DNA of 32,379 nt, from positions 1 through 32,379 of the forward strand of contig CANDKY010000039.1 of NCBI GenBank assembly GCA_947385425.1, in the 5' to 3' direction. This document shows, in pieces, positions 1 through 8,576 of this stretch. Each line of letters begins with the position of its first letter. The stretch's first letter is position 1. The DNA comes from an uncultured Lachnospiraceae bacterium (GTDB lineage Bacteria > Bacillota > Clostridia > Lachnospirales > Lachnospiraceae). The translations under genes were made by a program, and so were the position numbers. The notes beneath the pieces were generated by a model. The model made no database searches and was not told the DNA's origin. It saw only the letters and a program-made list of their open reading frames with translations.

Positions 1-101
1 ATAACAAGCTGTCTGATGTGGAGTTCCGGCAACTTGTACATATCCTTGAAAAATCCAAATTCTTTAAAAGCTATGTCGGCCAGAGGAAGAAACGGAAATA
101 G
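1..101 (+). CDS. 3' end of an unidentified gene (partial)
   Basis: An open frame enters from the left edge (codons from position 3) and ends at TAG 99-101, leaving 32 residues ending in a basic tail (GQRKKRK). A hairpin that fits a terminator follows at once, which supports a real gene end. The fragment is too short to assign a family. It could belong to a neighbouring mobile element or to the chromosome. Confidence 0.5.
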   Translation, partial: NKLSDVEFRQLVHILEKSKFFKSYVGQRKKRK

Positions 102-102
102 G

Positions 103-146
103 AAAACCGCTGTTGCATGGTGTATGTTTCCATGTAGCAGCGGTTT
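103..146 (+). terminator. Rho-independent-type hairpin after the partial gene
   Basis: Two 18-base arms (103-120 and 129-146) are complementary except for two positions, with an 8-base loop. The left arm begins AAAACCGCTG and the right arm ends CAGCGGTTTT. It starts 2 bases after the stop of the left-edge gene. The T-tract is short (TTTT), and the A-run at the other end would let it act on leftward transcripts from the acetyltransferase gene as well. Confidence 0.75.
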
Positions 147-192
147 TGTGCTGGCGATATTTAGTTGAGAATGCGGCTCGATAAGCGGGAAT

Positions 193-678
193 TTATCTGT
201 TTTCGATAATCAATTCTTTGCACTTCCATTCTTCACCCAGAACACAATATGTTTCTGTCGTATCAAGAACTGTATCGCTAAAACCGACTGCTTTATAACA
301 ATAATAAGCCGGAAGATTATTCTCAAAAACGCCCAATGATGCTTTTTTTGCTCCATATATTTCAAATACAAATTTTAGACCTAGCCGGAGCATAGCTTTT
401 CCATAGCCTTTTCCTCTCTTGTGAGGATTTACAATAACAAATCCAAAACGTAGTTCATCCAATGATTCATCAGGGTTTCTTAGTGTAAAAAAGCCAACGA
501 TTCCTGTATCATCAAATGCAGTAAACGGCATTAGAGATTCAACAAAACAAAATTCTTTTTGCGTTATCGGATAATTACCGAGTATACCTGCTGTCCATTG
601 ATAAAATACTTTTTCATCCTGACACCATGATAATATTGTATCTACATCTGAAGCCTTATATGGTCTTATTCTAATCAT
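193..678 (-). CDS. GNAT family N-acetyltransferase
   Basis: This 161-residue protein has the size and layout of a single GNAT domain, which moves an acetyl group from acetyl-CoA to an amine. The opening MIRIRPYKASDVDTIL is a typical beta1-alpha1 start. The acetyl-CoA pyrophosphate loop is seen at about residues 87-94 (HKRGKGYG, the R/Q-x-x-G-x-G/A type), followed by a long helix. The segment NLPAYYCYKAVGF is the usual late motif B. The start ATG (676-678) has a GAGGG ribosome site. It lies 48 bases downstream of the nucleoside phosphorylase gene on the same strand, so the two are probably co-transcribed. The substrate cannot be told from sequence; small-molecule detoxification or protein acetylation are both possible. 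Confidence 0.9.
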   Translation of the reverse strand: MIRIRPYKASDVDTILSWCQDEKVFYQWTAGILGNYPITQKEFCFVESLMPFTAFDDTGIVGFFTLRNPDESLDELRFGFVIVNPHKRGKGYGKAMLRLGLKFVFEIYGAKKASLGVFENNLPAYYCYKAVGFSDTVLDTTETYCVLGEEWKCKELIIENR

Positions 679-726
679 ACATTTTCCCTCGCAAATTCCG
701 ATTTAAACTTATGACCACATAATCCG

Positions 727-1494
727 TTATAATTTCTTTACAATTTCGATTGCAGAGATAAGTAAATTATATCGGATATTCTTTTGCGTATTCCAATTTC
801 GGGAATCCCACTCTTCACCGCTTACATCATCACCGGCATATAATAACTGGGCAAGCGGAATATTGTAATACTGGGACACCGCAAAAAAGGCTGCCGCTTC
901 CATTTCTACAGTTATACATCCCTCGTTTCGCCTTAATTCAACCATATCAGGAGTTTCTCTGTATATAGCATCGCTTGTCCATGTTTTCCCGGTTGTAAAT
1001 GGAATCCCCATTTGTTCCAGACACGAAACAACCGTCTTAACCGTTTCTCTATGGCATTCCACTTCACGGGATGGCTCTAAATAATGATAGGATGTCCCCT
1101 CATCTCTAACCGCAGAAACAGGGATAATGATTTCTCCCACTTTGCTGTCCTTTGTCAATGCCCCTGCGCCGCCGCAGATTATAAATTTCTCACATCCCAT
1201 AGCATGAAGTTCTTCAATCGTTACAGCCGCACCCGGCGCACCACAAAATGCCATTGTAATACAAAGCTTATCTGTACCATATCCATATTCATAAATCGGT
1301 ATATCAAGCACTTCTGAATTAAGATAGCCAATGACAGGAAGATTGTTTTCCGAAACAAACTGTTCCAATTCCTTCCTGAAAAAAGTAACCACACATTTTT
1401 CAGGAAGGCTTTTAGCCAAAAAATTCGTTGCCTGAATAATCGGATTTTTACCAGTGTCAAATTCACATATCGGATATTTATTCTTCAATACCAC
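727..1494 (-). CDS. Nucleoside phosphorylase (PNP/UDP family, uridine phosphorylase-like)
   Basis: The protein (about 255 residues) matches the PNP_UDP_1 family, which splits nucleosides with phosphate into base and ribose-1-phosphate. Visible family features are the glycine-rich ICGGAGAL segment, the DEGTSYHY segment of the active site, and VEMEAAAFFAV, whose Met-Glu pair binds the ribose hydroxyls. The frame is open up to a TTG at 1519-1521, but a strong AAAGGAGG ribosome site lies inside that stretch. The start is therefore more likely the GTG at 1492-1494, eight bases after it. A TATAAT box sits just upstream. It precedes the acetyltransferase gene, so both may form a small nucleoside-related operon. 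Orphan phosphorylases beside defence genes can be housekeeping or part of nucleotide-signal defence; the sequence does not decide. Confidence 0.88.
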   Translation of the reverse strand: MVLKNKYPICEFDTGKNPIIQATNFLAKSLPEKCVVTFFRKELEQFVSENNLPVIGYLNSEVLDIPIYEYGYGTDKLCITMAFCGAPGAAVTIEELHAMGCEKFIICGGAGALTKDSKVGEIIIPVSAVRDEGTSYHYLEPSREVECHRETVKTVVSCLEQMGIPFTTGKTWTSDAIYRETPDMVELRRNEGCITVEMEAAAFFAVSQYYNIPLAQLLYAGDDVSGEEWDSRNWNTQKNIRYNLLISAIEIVKKL

Positions 1495-1528
1495 ATCTTT
1501 TACCTCCTTTCGACTTGCCAATGGCTAC

Positions 1529-1534
1529 ATTATA
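1529..1534 (-). promoter_or_regulatory. -10 box (TATAAT) for the phosphorylase-acetyltransferase operon
   Basis: A consensus TATAAT lies on the minus strand 34 bases upstream of the GTG start, in the 113-base gap after the HEPN-like gene. No good -35 hexamer is seen at 16-18 bases, so the promoter call rests on the -10 box and its position. It suggests the phosphorylase genes can be expressed separately from the SIR2-STAND operon. Confidence 0.45.
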
Positions 1535-1607
1535 CCGCAATCACTTTTTAGAGGGAATAGGCTTTACAAGTCCTGCTCCAACAGGATCAGTTTTGTGCCA
1601 ATATTTA

Positions 1608-2615
1608 TCATCCAATAGAAATCCCATCAAAATCCGTATTTATTATATATTGCACAATATCTTGAGGCAAAAGTGTGCCATATTCATCCGCATTTTTTGT
1701 CTTTACAGCCTTTCTAAGTCTCTCAGGAAATTTTTTTATGTAGTAATCCAGATACAGATAAATATTATTATCTATATCCGCCTCTATCTCTTTAATAACA
1801 GATTTTTTTGCCCTGATCTTATCTTCATTTTCTGTTATTTTAGCCTGAATCTGCGCCAGAACCTTACTGCTCAAAGGTGTTTTACGGCTAAGTTCTATAA
1901 TATTCTGAAACTTATCAATCTCCTTTTGCTCATCATGATAATACATTTTTTTAATCCACTCCGCAACATCCCTGTTCGTTACATCCCGTGGAGCATGCCC
2001 ATCTGTTACCCATTGTGCTTTATATGCTCTTTTCAGCTGTCCTTTAACTATATTATCACTGTTACCTGTGGAATAGAATCTCAAGATTAAATTCTCCCAC
2101 TCTTCAATCAAACTGCTTTGATCTACCGCTTTCTGCGCCGAATCAATAAAATCATTCAAAATACTGACCGCTTCATCTGCTTTCGCTTCCAATTCGAGCC
2201 TCAGTTTTTCATACTGGACAAAAGTAGTTATCTCCGTCTTTCCTATAATACTTTTTACCCAGTTATTATAAACATCCAGATCATAATCGTTTCCGCTCTC
2301 CTCGCTTTCATTATGGGCATAGACTGTTCTGAGAACTTTCGCTATATCAATAATCTTCCTTAATTTCCTATGTTCATAATAAATTTCTGAATGTCCTTTT
2401 CGCAACGAATCTAGCTTGTTTATAATGCTCGAATCAATCAGAAATTTGTAGAGATTCAAAACAGCCGTCAGATATTTCGCATCTTCGCTAATAACCTGTT
2501 GCAATGGTCCAACTTCATAATTACATATCAGAAACAGATGTTTTGCAATATTGTCCTGAATTTTTTTATTCAGGCGAACTGACGCTTCTGATGACCAGAG
2601 AATGTTATTTTCCAT
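1608..2615 (-). CDS. HEPN-like helical protein, partner of the SIR2-STAND protein
   Basis: A 335-residue, largely helical and charged protein with no transmembrane segment. Residues 96-101 read RTVYAH at the end of a helix (IIDIAKVLRTVYAHNES), which fits the R-x4-H motif of HEPN ribonucleases. This is motif-level evidence only, and the usual polar residue right after the Arg is Thr here. The second half has long Lys/Glu-rich helices (about 215-275) likely to form a coiled coil. Its ATG overlaps the stop of the upstream 1262-aa gene (TAATG) behind a GGAGGTGAT site, so translation is coupled and the two products probably work together. If HEPN is correct it could be an RNase effector or toxin; otherwise it is an unknown accessory protein. 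Confidence 0.6.
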   Translation of the reverse strand: MENNILWSSEASVRLNKKIQDNIAKHLFLICNYEVGPLQQVISEDAKYLTAVLNLYKFLIDSSIINKLDSLRKGHSEIYYEHRKLRKIIDIAKVLRTVYAHNESEESGNDYDLDVYNNWVKSIIGKTEITTFVQYEKLRLELEAKADEAVSILNDFIDSAQKAVDQSSLIEEWENLILRFYSTGNSDNIVKGQLKRAYKAQWVTDGHAPRDVTNRDVAEWIKKMYYHDEQKEIDKFQNIIELSRKTPLSSKVLAQIQAKITENEDKIRAKKSVIKEIEADIDNNIYLYLDYYIKKFPERLRKAVKTKNADEYGTLLPQDIVQYIINTDFDGISIG

Positions 2616-5600
2616 TATCGATCACCTCCATCACTCACCTTCCTGTAAGCGGAAAGCCCGGTATATCCCAATCCCAGCGCCAAATCTTTTAATATGCTTT
2701 TGGGCTGCGGCATCTTTTTTAATCCTAGATTTTTCATGTAAAATCTAATACCAACATTGCCCCCTAAGCGTTCAGGGACTCCGTCATAGCGGATAAATCC
2801 TGTATAATTCTTGGTTGATAAAACAGTTCCCGTATACGGTTTTGGAATTCCGGGTTCAAAGCAAATTAGATATGGAACTCGCATCCGTGGAGTGGAATAA
2901 AACGTCTCCTCACTCAGCCGGGATATTATCGAAACAGCCTTTTTATAAGCCTTATTGTCTCTGCCAAGCTGGATTTCTGACAATGCGTAAATCAGTGTGA
3001 CGATTGGTCTTTTACTGGAGCCTGGGCACAGCTCATACATCTCGCATATCCTGTTGATCTCTTTCCACTCGTCAGGCTGCAGATATGTCAGCTGTTTCTC
3101 ATTGCCCGCAGATAATGGATGTCCATTATAAAGCATCCATTCTACACGAAGCAGTAAATATAACGCATACTGGTTTGCAGATATACAGGATGAATACTCT
3201 TCCTTCATCATAAAATCGACTATCTTTTTGCAAACATCCAATTGCTCCCGATTTAATTTATACTCTTCTCCCTCCATCTGTCTTTCTGCAATGCTTTTTC
3301 CATCAAGATAAACTTTGTTCAGCTCCTGCTGACAGACAAAGCAGATTGCCGAAGGATTATTCTGGTTAAGCATATCGTCAAATATCTTTTGGAAAGGATT
3401 GTTAACATTGCTGTCCCCAATTTCTGCAATAGTTATCCTATGGTTACAGGAATACTCTGCAATCTTGCCAAGATGATTTGTCAGCTCATCCAGGCCATTC
3501 ATCCCCCTATTCGTAACAGGAAGTGTACTGACATCATCGGCGATCATTCTTATCTCACTTAAAAGCTGGAGTTTTCTTACCTCATTGCTTTTCTCATACT
3601 CTCTTTCAAATGCATTAAACAATGCATTATAGGCATATCCGTTCAAGGGTGACCGATTAACCGCCTTTACCAGCATTTCATATTGATATTTATAAGTCAG
3701 AGATTTTACATTCATATCTATCAGAGATGTTTCTGTATTTTTTCCCCTGCAGAACTCCTGATATTCTTTCCAGATATCCTCCAACGAACGGCTGCACAAA
3801 CATGCCTCCACCGAAAGGGTATTTAACTGGTCTATTACACCCCTCCTCTCAAAAGCATTCTCTATCAGCACAATATTCTTCTGCAAATACTCGATATTTT
3901 CAAGCGCATAATCCAACGCTGATTTCATCTGCTTCAGTCTTTTTACGTAGGATACATCTGTGTATACATCAGGATACACATCCCATGGTTGAAAAGCAGC
4001 GGTTTTTTTACGATTATATCTGTTTAAGACATCCCACATTTTTCCATAATATTCCCTTATAAAAGTAATTTCTATATTGGCAAACCCGGCATCCTCATCC
4101 GGAATCCTGTCTTTCATGCGAATATCCTGCAATTTATGAATAATCCTTTCCATATTCTTCATAAAATTTTCATGCTCCGCTCTGCTTTCATCCAACAGAA
4201 AGTCCGTATAATCCGTGTTTGGGCCGATCATACGCAAAAACTTTTCTATCACCGTCTTCAGTTCCAAATCGGTGTCTCCCAGCCTGCGATAGCTTTCCGC
4301 ATAAAAATCCATAATACTACAGATCAGATTCACCTGCTCCTCCGGTTCTATGCCATTTCTCCGCAGAAACATCTCTGCTTCCAATTTATTGCGATAGCGG
4401 AACACAAATCTGCCTTCTTCCGATTCATAGTAATGAATGTATGGAATCTGAGTCGTCAACAGCCTGAAAAGCTCACGGTTGCCATAATTTCTCCCACTGT
4501 CAAAGAAATCATCCTCATCCTTACTTATCATCCGGATTGCCAGAGAATACGGCGTATCCAGCTTAAATCTGCTAAACATCGCAATACATGTGTTAAACCG
4601 CTTCAAATCATATTTTTCGTTCAAATCATCCTGCTCCAGAATCTCCCTGTCACTTTTATCCAGTTCAATCCCCGCATTCCGAAGAGCCTCTATCATTGCA
4701 TTTCCACTCTCTTCTTTCTGTTCCTCTGTACTGATCTCGGCAAGCTGATTTACCACATACTCATTGACTAATTTCTGCTCCCTGGTCAGATTATTATCAA
4801 GCTTTGGTCTGAGAGCCACCATCAAATGATAAAAATACGTAAAAATATCTCTGTCTCCATCCAGCTTTTTCCATATATGGTCCAACTGTTCCACCGGTGC
4901 AACAGAATAGGATTTTGCATTCTGTTTTAACTTTACATACTCCTGTTCTGTCAGCTTGCGGTCAGAATACACAAAAAAATTTTTTCCGTCAAAAAAGACA
5001 TCTCCCTGCTTCGTATTACTCTTTACAAGAGCACCTTCTTCCCGCTTAAACCAATACCAGATTTCTCTTTCCGAACCTTTATTGTTATCATTTGCTGATT
5101 TACTATTATTCTCATTCCACTGTTTATCGACGCCCCTATAAGCTGTACACACAAGCACTATGCGTCTCCCCCGATTTTCCAAGCCACGGATAAGGTTTCC
5201 TGCATTCTCAGCAACTTTTTTATAAGATGAACTATCCCATATAATCAGAAATCTGACATCCTTTTCTCCTATGTTCTCCACTTCCTGCATCAACTCATCT
5301 AAACGCTCAAATTCTGCACTCTGCTCGCCAAAAGACAAATTATCACTTTTAATGTAAATAACCGGGTTGATTTTTTCCTGATAGATACGATAAGCCAGCG
5401 CCGCAAGCTCTATACTCTTGGAGCTTCCGGGATCGCCCTGCAATATAACCGGTGTATTAATATTTTCGGGTCTCATTTTACCATTAAGAAGATTACGCAC
5501 TAATTGCACTAATACATCTTCACACTCTCTTTTTACATAAAAAACAGACTGTGGTAAATAGCCATACCATTGCGGCTCTTCAGATGAATAATTCAGAAAA

Positions 5601-6403
5601 TTATAAAACCATTTTGCCTGTTCAATCCTTCCTAACGGGCGGTTCTCATATATCAATTCATCCGTTAATAATTGCATAAAATTGCGATTGAGCAAAAGTA
5701 TGCTTTTAGAGATCATGACAGCTTTTCCACCCTTGTAAAAAACATTCTGTGCCTCTTGATCCAACTCTGCATATTCAGCATCCAGCTTTTGCCGTCTGGA
5801 TAATATGTCGCATAGCTTCTCCTCTGTCCATACACCGTTGCGTTTACAGATTTCCTTCTCAAGGAACTCCATTTCCTTTCCCTGTCCGCCGCCGTACAAT
5901 TCCACGCACGCCCCGCGCATATCTTTCCATGATAATACCATCTGGCGAACAGGAAATTCCTTCGGATCTTCAGGATCATATCCTACGATAACAAATTTAG
6001 AACGAATATCCATCCTTGCCATAACATAGTTCATAATTCGCTTCGCTTCATCTTCGATATACATTTCTTTCATCAACTCATCTTCAATCTCATTGAATTG
6101 ATCATCCTGAATATTTTCATTGCCAAAAAGTTGAATTACCGGAAGGTTTGTCTTATTAAACAAAACACTCGGCAATTCCTTAAGCTTAACATATCTACGG
6201 GGGTGTACTTCCTCCGGAAATTCTGTTCCAAAGTCCCCGTCCCTACGACTTGTCACAACACAACTCCATGGCAGATGACATATTTCCCGCATTTTTTCAG
6301 CATTCCATTTTCTACCGACAAAAAGTACCACATTGTCTGTACGGAAACCGCTCATTAAACCAGAAACCATATCATCCGCTAATACTGTCTTATCCATCCT
6401 CAT
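2615..6403 (-). CDS. Large SIR2-like / STAND P-loop ATPase with OB-like C-terminus (candidate Avs-like defence protein)
   Basis: A 1262-residue protein. Residues about 20-175 follow the SIR2-like pattern: VVLFVG (25-30), LPWSCVVTSRRD (44-55), PVIQLFG (88-94) and FVIVGYDPEDP (137-147). The usual GAG, TTNYD and LHG motifs are altered. A P-loop follows at 323-330 (GDPGSSKS), then a Walker B-like strand (VRFLIIWD, about 383-390) and a sensor-like strand (RRIVLVCTAYR). The middle and end are helical, TPR-like. Near the C-terminus, GTVLSTKNYTGFIRYDG followed by IRFYMKNL resembles an OB/cold-shock fold. SIR2-STAND fusions are known antiviral proteins (Avs5 type). The start is given as the ATG at 6401-6403 behind AAAGGTGG; a GTG two codons upstream and an ATG two codons downstream are alternatives. 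Downstream HEPN-like gene is coupled. Confidence 0.72.
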   Translation of the reverse strand: MRMDKTVLADDMVSGLMSGFRTDNVVLFVGRKWNAEKMREICHLPWSCVVTSRRDGDFGTEFPEEVHPRRYVKLKELPSVLFNKTNLPVIQLFGNENIQDDQFNEIEDELMKEMYIEDEAKRIMNYVMARMDIRSKFVIVGYDPEDPKEFPVRQMVLSWKDMRGACVELYGGGQGKEMEFLEKEICKRNGVWTEEKLCDILSRRQKLDAEYAELDQEAQNVFYKGGKAVMISKSILLLNRNFMQLLTDELIYENRPLGRIEQAKWFYNFLNYSSEEPQWYGYLPQSVFYVKRECEDVLVQLVRNLLNGKMRPENINTPVILQGDPGSSKSIELAALAYRIYQEKINPVIYIKSDNLSFGEQSAEFERLDELMQEVENIGEKDVRFLIIWDSSSYKKVAENAGNLIRGLENRGRRIVLVCTAYRGVDKQWNENNSKSANDNNKGSEREIWYWFKREEGALVKSNTKQGDVFFDGKNFFVYSDRKLTEQEYVKLKQNAKSYSVAPVEQLDHIWKKLDGDRDIFTYFYHLMVALRPKLDNNLTREQKLVNEYVVNQLAEISTEEQKEESGNAMIEALRNAGIELDKSDREILEQDDLNEKYDLKRFNTCIAMFSRFKLDTPYSLAIRMISKDEDDFFDSGRNYGNRELFRLLTTQIPYIHYYESEEGRFVFRYRNKLEAEMFLRRNGIEPEEQVNLICSIMDFYAESYRRLGDTDLELKTVIEKFLRMIGPNTDYTDFLLDESRAEHENFMKNMERIIHKLQDIRMKDRIPDEDAGFANIEITFIREYYGKMWDVLNRYNRKKTAAFQPWDVYPDVYTDVSYVKRLKQMKSALDYALENIEYLQKNIVLIENAFERRGVIDQLNTLSVEACLCSRSLEDIWKEYQEFCRGKNTETSLIDMNVKSLTYKYQYEMLVKAVNRSPLNGYAYNALFNAFEREYEKSNEVRKLQLLSEIRMIADDVSTLPVTNRGMNGLDELTNHLGKIAEYSCNHRITIAEIGDSNVNNPFQKIFDDMLNQNNPSAICFVCQQELNKVYLDGKSIAERQMEGEEYKLNREQLDVCKKIVDFMMKEEYSSCISANQYALYLLLRVEWMLYNGHPLSAGNEKQLTYLQPDEWKEINRICEMYELCPGSSKRPIVTLIYALSEIQLGRDNKAYKKAVSIISRLSEETFYSTPRMRVPYLICFEPGIPKPYTGTVLSTKNYTGFIRYDGVPERLGGNVGIRFYMKNLGLKKMPQPKSILKDLALGLGYTGLSAYRKVSDGGDR

Positions 6404-6409
6404 ATCCAC

Positions 6410-6813
6410 CTTTCTATAAATATTCTGCTAAATTAGCCCCAATCACATCCACATTCCTGTATCATTAATGAATGTACTGAATCTAATAAAGCCAAAGAAT
6501 TATTTCCATGTATTATTTTAAATTCGAGCCAAAATTTTTTAGTCCGTTAAACCTATTAAGCACCGTCAATATATAATCATAGACGCTGATCTGTCTTTCA
6601 TCCGGCATATCATATATTCTGTTCATACCAAAATATTCTATAGCTAATCATAACATATCTAACTGTCTTTATAATAGTATTTTACACAAATTATACACTC
6701 AACTTTCACACAATTTCTATAAGCTATTCTCAGATGAATGAGCCACGATGATAGATATTTCTCTGTGTCTAGAACGAAATAGAGGTGTTGGGGTATATGA
6801 AATAGAACGCCTT
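6410..6813. other. Gene-free AT-rich spacer
   Basis: About 400 bases upstream of the SIR2-STAND operon, with stops in every frame. It presumably holds that operon's promoter, but no convincing -35/-10 pair could be picked out. No repeats or hairpins of note were seen. Confidence 0.4.
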
Positions 6814-6955
6814 CTATTTCCACTCTACATAGCCTTGTGTATGCCCCTCTGGTACTATGTCAAAATGTTCAATGTCACCTACCTCTGCTATGAATCCTCT
6901 GACCATCACCAGACCAATTCCTTTGATTTCCATCAATTTATCGGCATTCTGTAAT
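6814..6955 (-). pseudogene. IS110-family transposase fragment
   Basis: A 47-residue minus-strand stretch reads NADKLMEIKGIGLV, then MVRGFIAEVGDIEHFD, and stops at TAG 6814-6816. This matches the helix-hairpin-helix segment of IS110/IS1111 transposases (pattern 'IPGIG..TA..ILAEIGDI.RF'). It has no start codon, lacks the catalytic DEDD domain, and its 5' end runs into the TnpV-like remnant. It is a dead scrap of an insertion sequence. Confidence 0.65.
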
Positions 6956-7027
6956 ACTGTAATCGCCTACCAACGTATAATGCAGTCCATTATTTTTATC
7001 ATAAATATGCTTTTTCATTTCATCCAT
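6938..7027 (-). pseudogene. TnpV-like transposon protein, N-terminal remnant
   Basis: The 29-residue frame opens MDEMKKHIYDKNNGLHYTLV followed by GDY. This fits the start of transposon-encoded TnpV proteins of Clostridia (commonly 'YDEKNGL.YTL.GDYY.PDL'). It has a ribosome site (GAGGAGA) at the proper place but stops at 6938-6940 just where the IS110 fragment begins. A full TnpV is roughly 100-130 residues, so most of it is lost. Confidence 0.55.
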
Positions 7028-7150
7028 TTTGTTAGTCTCCTCATTCTGATTTAGTAATTGCAAGTCTGACTCTCAAGAAATATTGGTAAATCATTGGTAA
7101 AATTGAGTAAGAAATACAAAAAATATTGGATTTATAAGCATTTTACCATG

Positions 7151-7345
7151 GCCAGTAAATCCTGCCGTGGCATACAAACAGTACTTTTATCATTGCAGTG
7201 TATTTCCTTTCGTTTTGGTGCAAAGCCTTGTATTTACTGGCTTTGCGGGAAATATTAACGGTGTCTTTGTGTGTTTTTCCGATGGCGGTATCCGGCGGAT
7301 TTTCATATATCATGGCAGTGCAAAGGTGCAAATCCGGGTGCAAAT
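7151..7345. repeat. Candidate end/arm-site repeats of the left Tn916-family unit
   Basis: Just beyond the 3' end of the left integrase gene there are two direct copies of GGTGCAAAT twelve bases apart (7325-7333, 7337-7345) and a third near-copy at 7217-7225 (GGTGCAAAG). A perfect 10-bp inverted pair is also present (GCCAGTAAAT 7151-7160, ATTTACTGGC 7232-7241). Tn916-type integrases bind direct repeats near the element ends, so these may be arm sites and place the element end near 7.1 kb. The exact junction was not identified. Confidence 0.4.
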
Positions 7346-7379
7346 ACCATGGGTTTACACCCCGCTCTTTTCCGGTCTT

Positions 7380-8576
7380 TCAGACGTTTCCGGAAAGTCT
7401 GTGAACCTCCCTGCTGGCTTCTTCAAATCCCAGATGCGTGTAAGTGTTCAGGGTGACGCCGATATCTGAATGCCCCATAATGTATTGCAGCGTTTTGGGG
7501 TTCATACGGGCGGCCATTTTGGAACAGTAAGTATGCCTGCATACATGGGGAGTTACCTTTGGCATCTGTACTTTATAGATTTTATTGTATTTTTCACAGA
7601 TGTGCCGGAAATATTTTTCCCAGTGCATGGCCACCATGGGGTGTCCGTCCTTATCAAGGAAGAGGAAACCGGCATAGCCGTCAATCACCGGCTCCGTTTT
7701 CGGTTTTATCCTCGCTTTCATAATCCTGCGGAAACATCCGGCAACTTCGGGGGGCATAGGCACCTGCCGTAACCCGCTTTCCGTTTTCGGCGGGACTATT
7801 TTATAACCAATACGGCTGTAACGCTGAAGCTGGCGGTCTACATTGATTTTCATGTTTTTGAAGTCAATGTCGGCTTTTGTAAGTCCGACAAACTCCGAAA
7901 TACGCAGACCAGTGTTGAAAAGGATATAGATTCCGTCATAATATTTCCTGAAATGGCTGTCTTCCTCCACGAACTTTAAAAACCTGCGTTCCTGTTCTCT
8001 GGTAAGCGCCTCCCTTGTAACGCTGTCATTGTAAATGACTGTGGCAAGTTCGAAGCCGAACGGGTTTTTGCGTATCAGGTCATCATCCATGGCCATCTGG
8101 AATGCCGGGCGCAGAATGCCGCGTATTGTGCGGACAGTGCTGAATCCCCTGCCGTTTTTTTGGAGCTGAACCAGCCATGTTTTTGCATCGGAAATTTTTA
8201 CTTGATCTATCCGCCTGTTGCCGAATTCCTCTTTTTTCAGAATATTGATGACTGTCCTGTAACCTGCTTCGGTAACGGGGCGGACGCCTGTTTTCAGGGA
8301 TACATATTTTTCTACGAGTGTCGTGACCGTCAGGTTTCCGCCGTCCGGTGTAATCCGGTCGAACAGGTCGGCGGCAATCTGTTTTTCCTTTTCACGTAAG
8401 GAAAGTTCCGGTTTCTTCCCGGCCGGTATCCGGTCATTTTTATCCAGCCGCCAGGAATAGACATAGTGTGTATCACCGAAAGTGTCAGCATATTTATAGC
8501 GGTAGCGGCCGTCTGACGTTTGGATTTCTCCGTTCCGCAGTATCCGTCCCCGGTTATCCCTTCTTTTTTCATTCAT
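7380..8576 (-). CDS. int: Tyrosine recombinase, Tn916-family integrase (left copy)
   Basis: A 398-residue integrase that inserts and excises a Tn916-like element. It opens MNEKRRDNRGRILRNGE, very close to the Tn916 Int start, with the N-terminal arm-binding domain (about 1-75), a SAM-like core-binding domain and a C-terminal catalytic domain. Catalytic residues are visible: Arg in NTGLRISEF, His and Arg in HVCRHTY, His in GHSD and the nucleophile Tyr in LNTYTH. The start ATG has an AAAGGAGT site. No xis gene is found next to it. The second integrase at 29.4 kb is alike along its whole length, by eye about three-quarters identical, but lies on the other strand. The gene looks intact, so the enzyme may be active. 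Confidence 0.95.
   Translation of the reverse strand: MNEKRRDNRGRILRNGEIQTSDGRYRYKYADTFGDTHYVYSWRLDKNDRIPAGKKPELSLREKEKQIAADLFDRITPDGGNLTVTTLVEKYVSLKTGVRPVTEAGYRTVINILKKEEFGNRRIDQVKISDAKTWLVQLQKNGRGFSTVRTIRGILRPAFQMAMDDDLIRKNPFGFELATVIYNDSVTREALTREQERRFLKFVEEDSHFRKYYDGIYILFNTGLRISEFVGLTKADIDFKNMKINVDRQLQRYSRIGYKIVPPKTESGLRQVPMPPEVAGCFRRIMKARIKPKTEPVIDGYAGFLFLDKDGHPMVAMHWEKYFRHICEKYNKIYKVQMPKVTPHVCRHTYCSKMAARMNPKTLQYIMGHSDIGVTLNTYTHLGFEEASREVHRLSGNV

Noticed and set aside
1515-2090. Long plus-strand frame opposite the HEPN-like gene
   Set aside because: It is antisense to a well-supported gene with a good start, and its residues are low-complexity Ile/Phe/Tyr-rich, as expected from a shadow.
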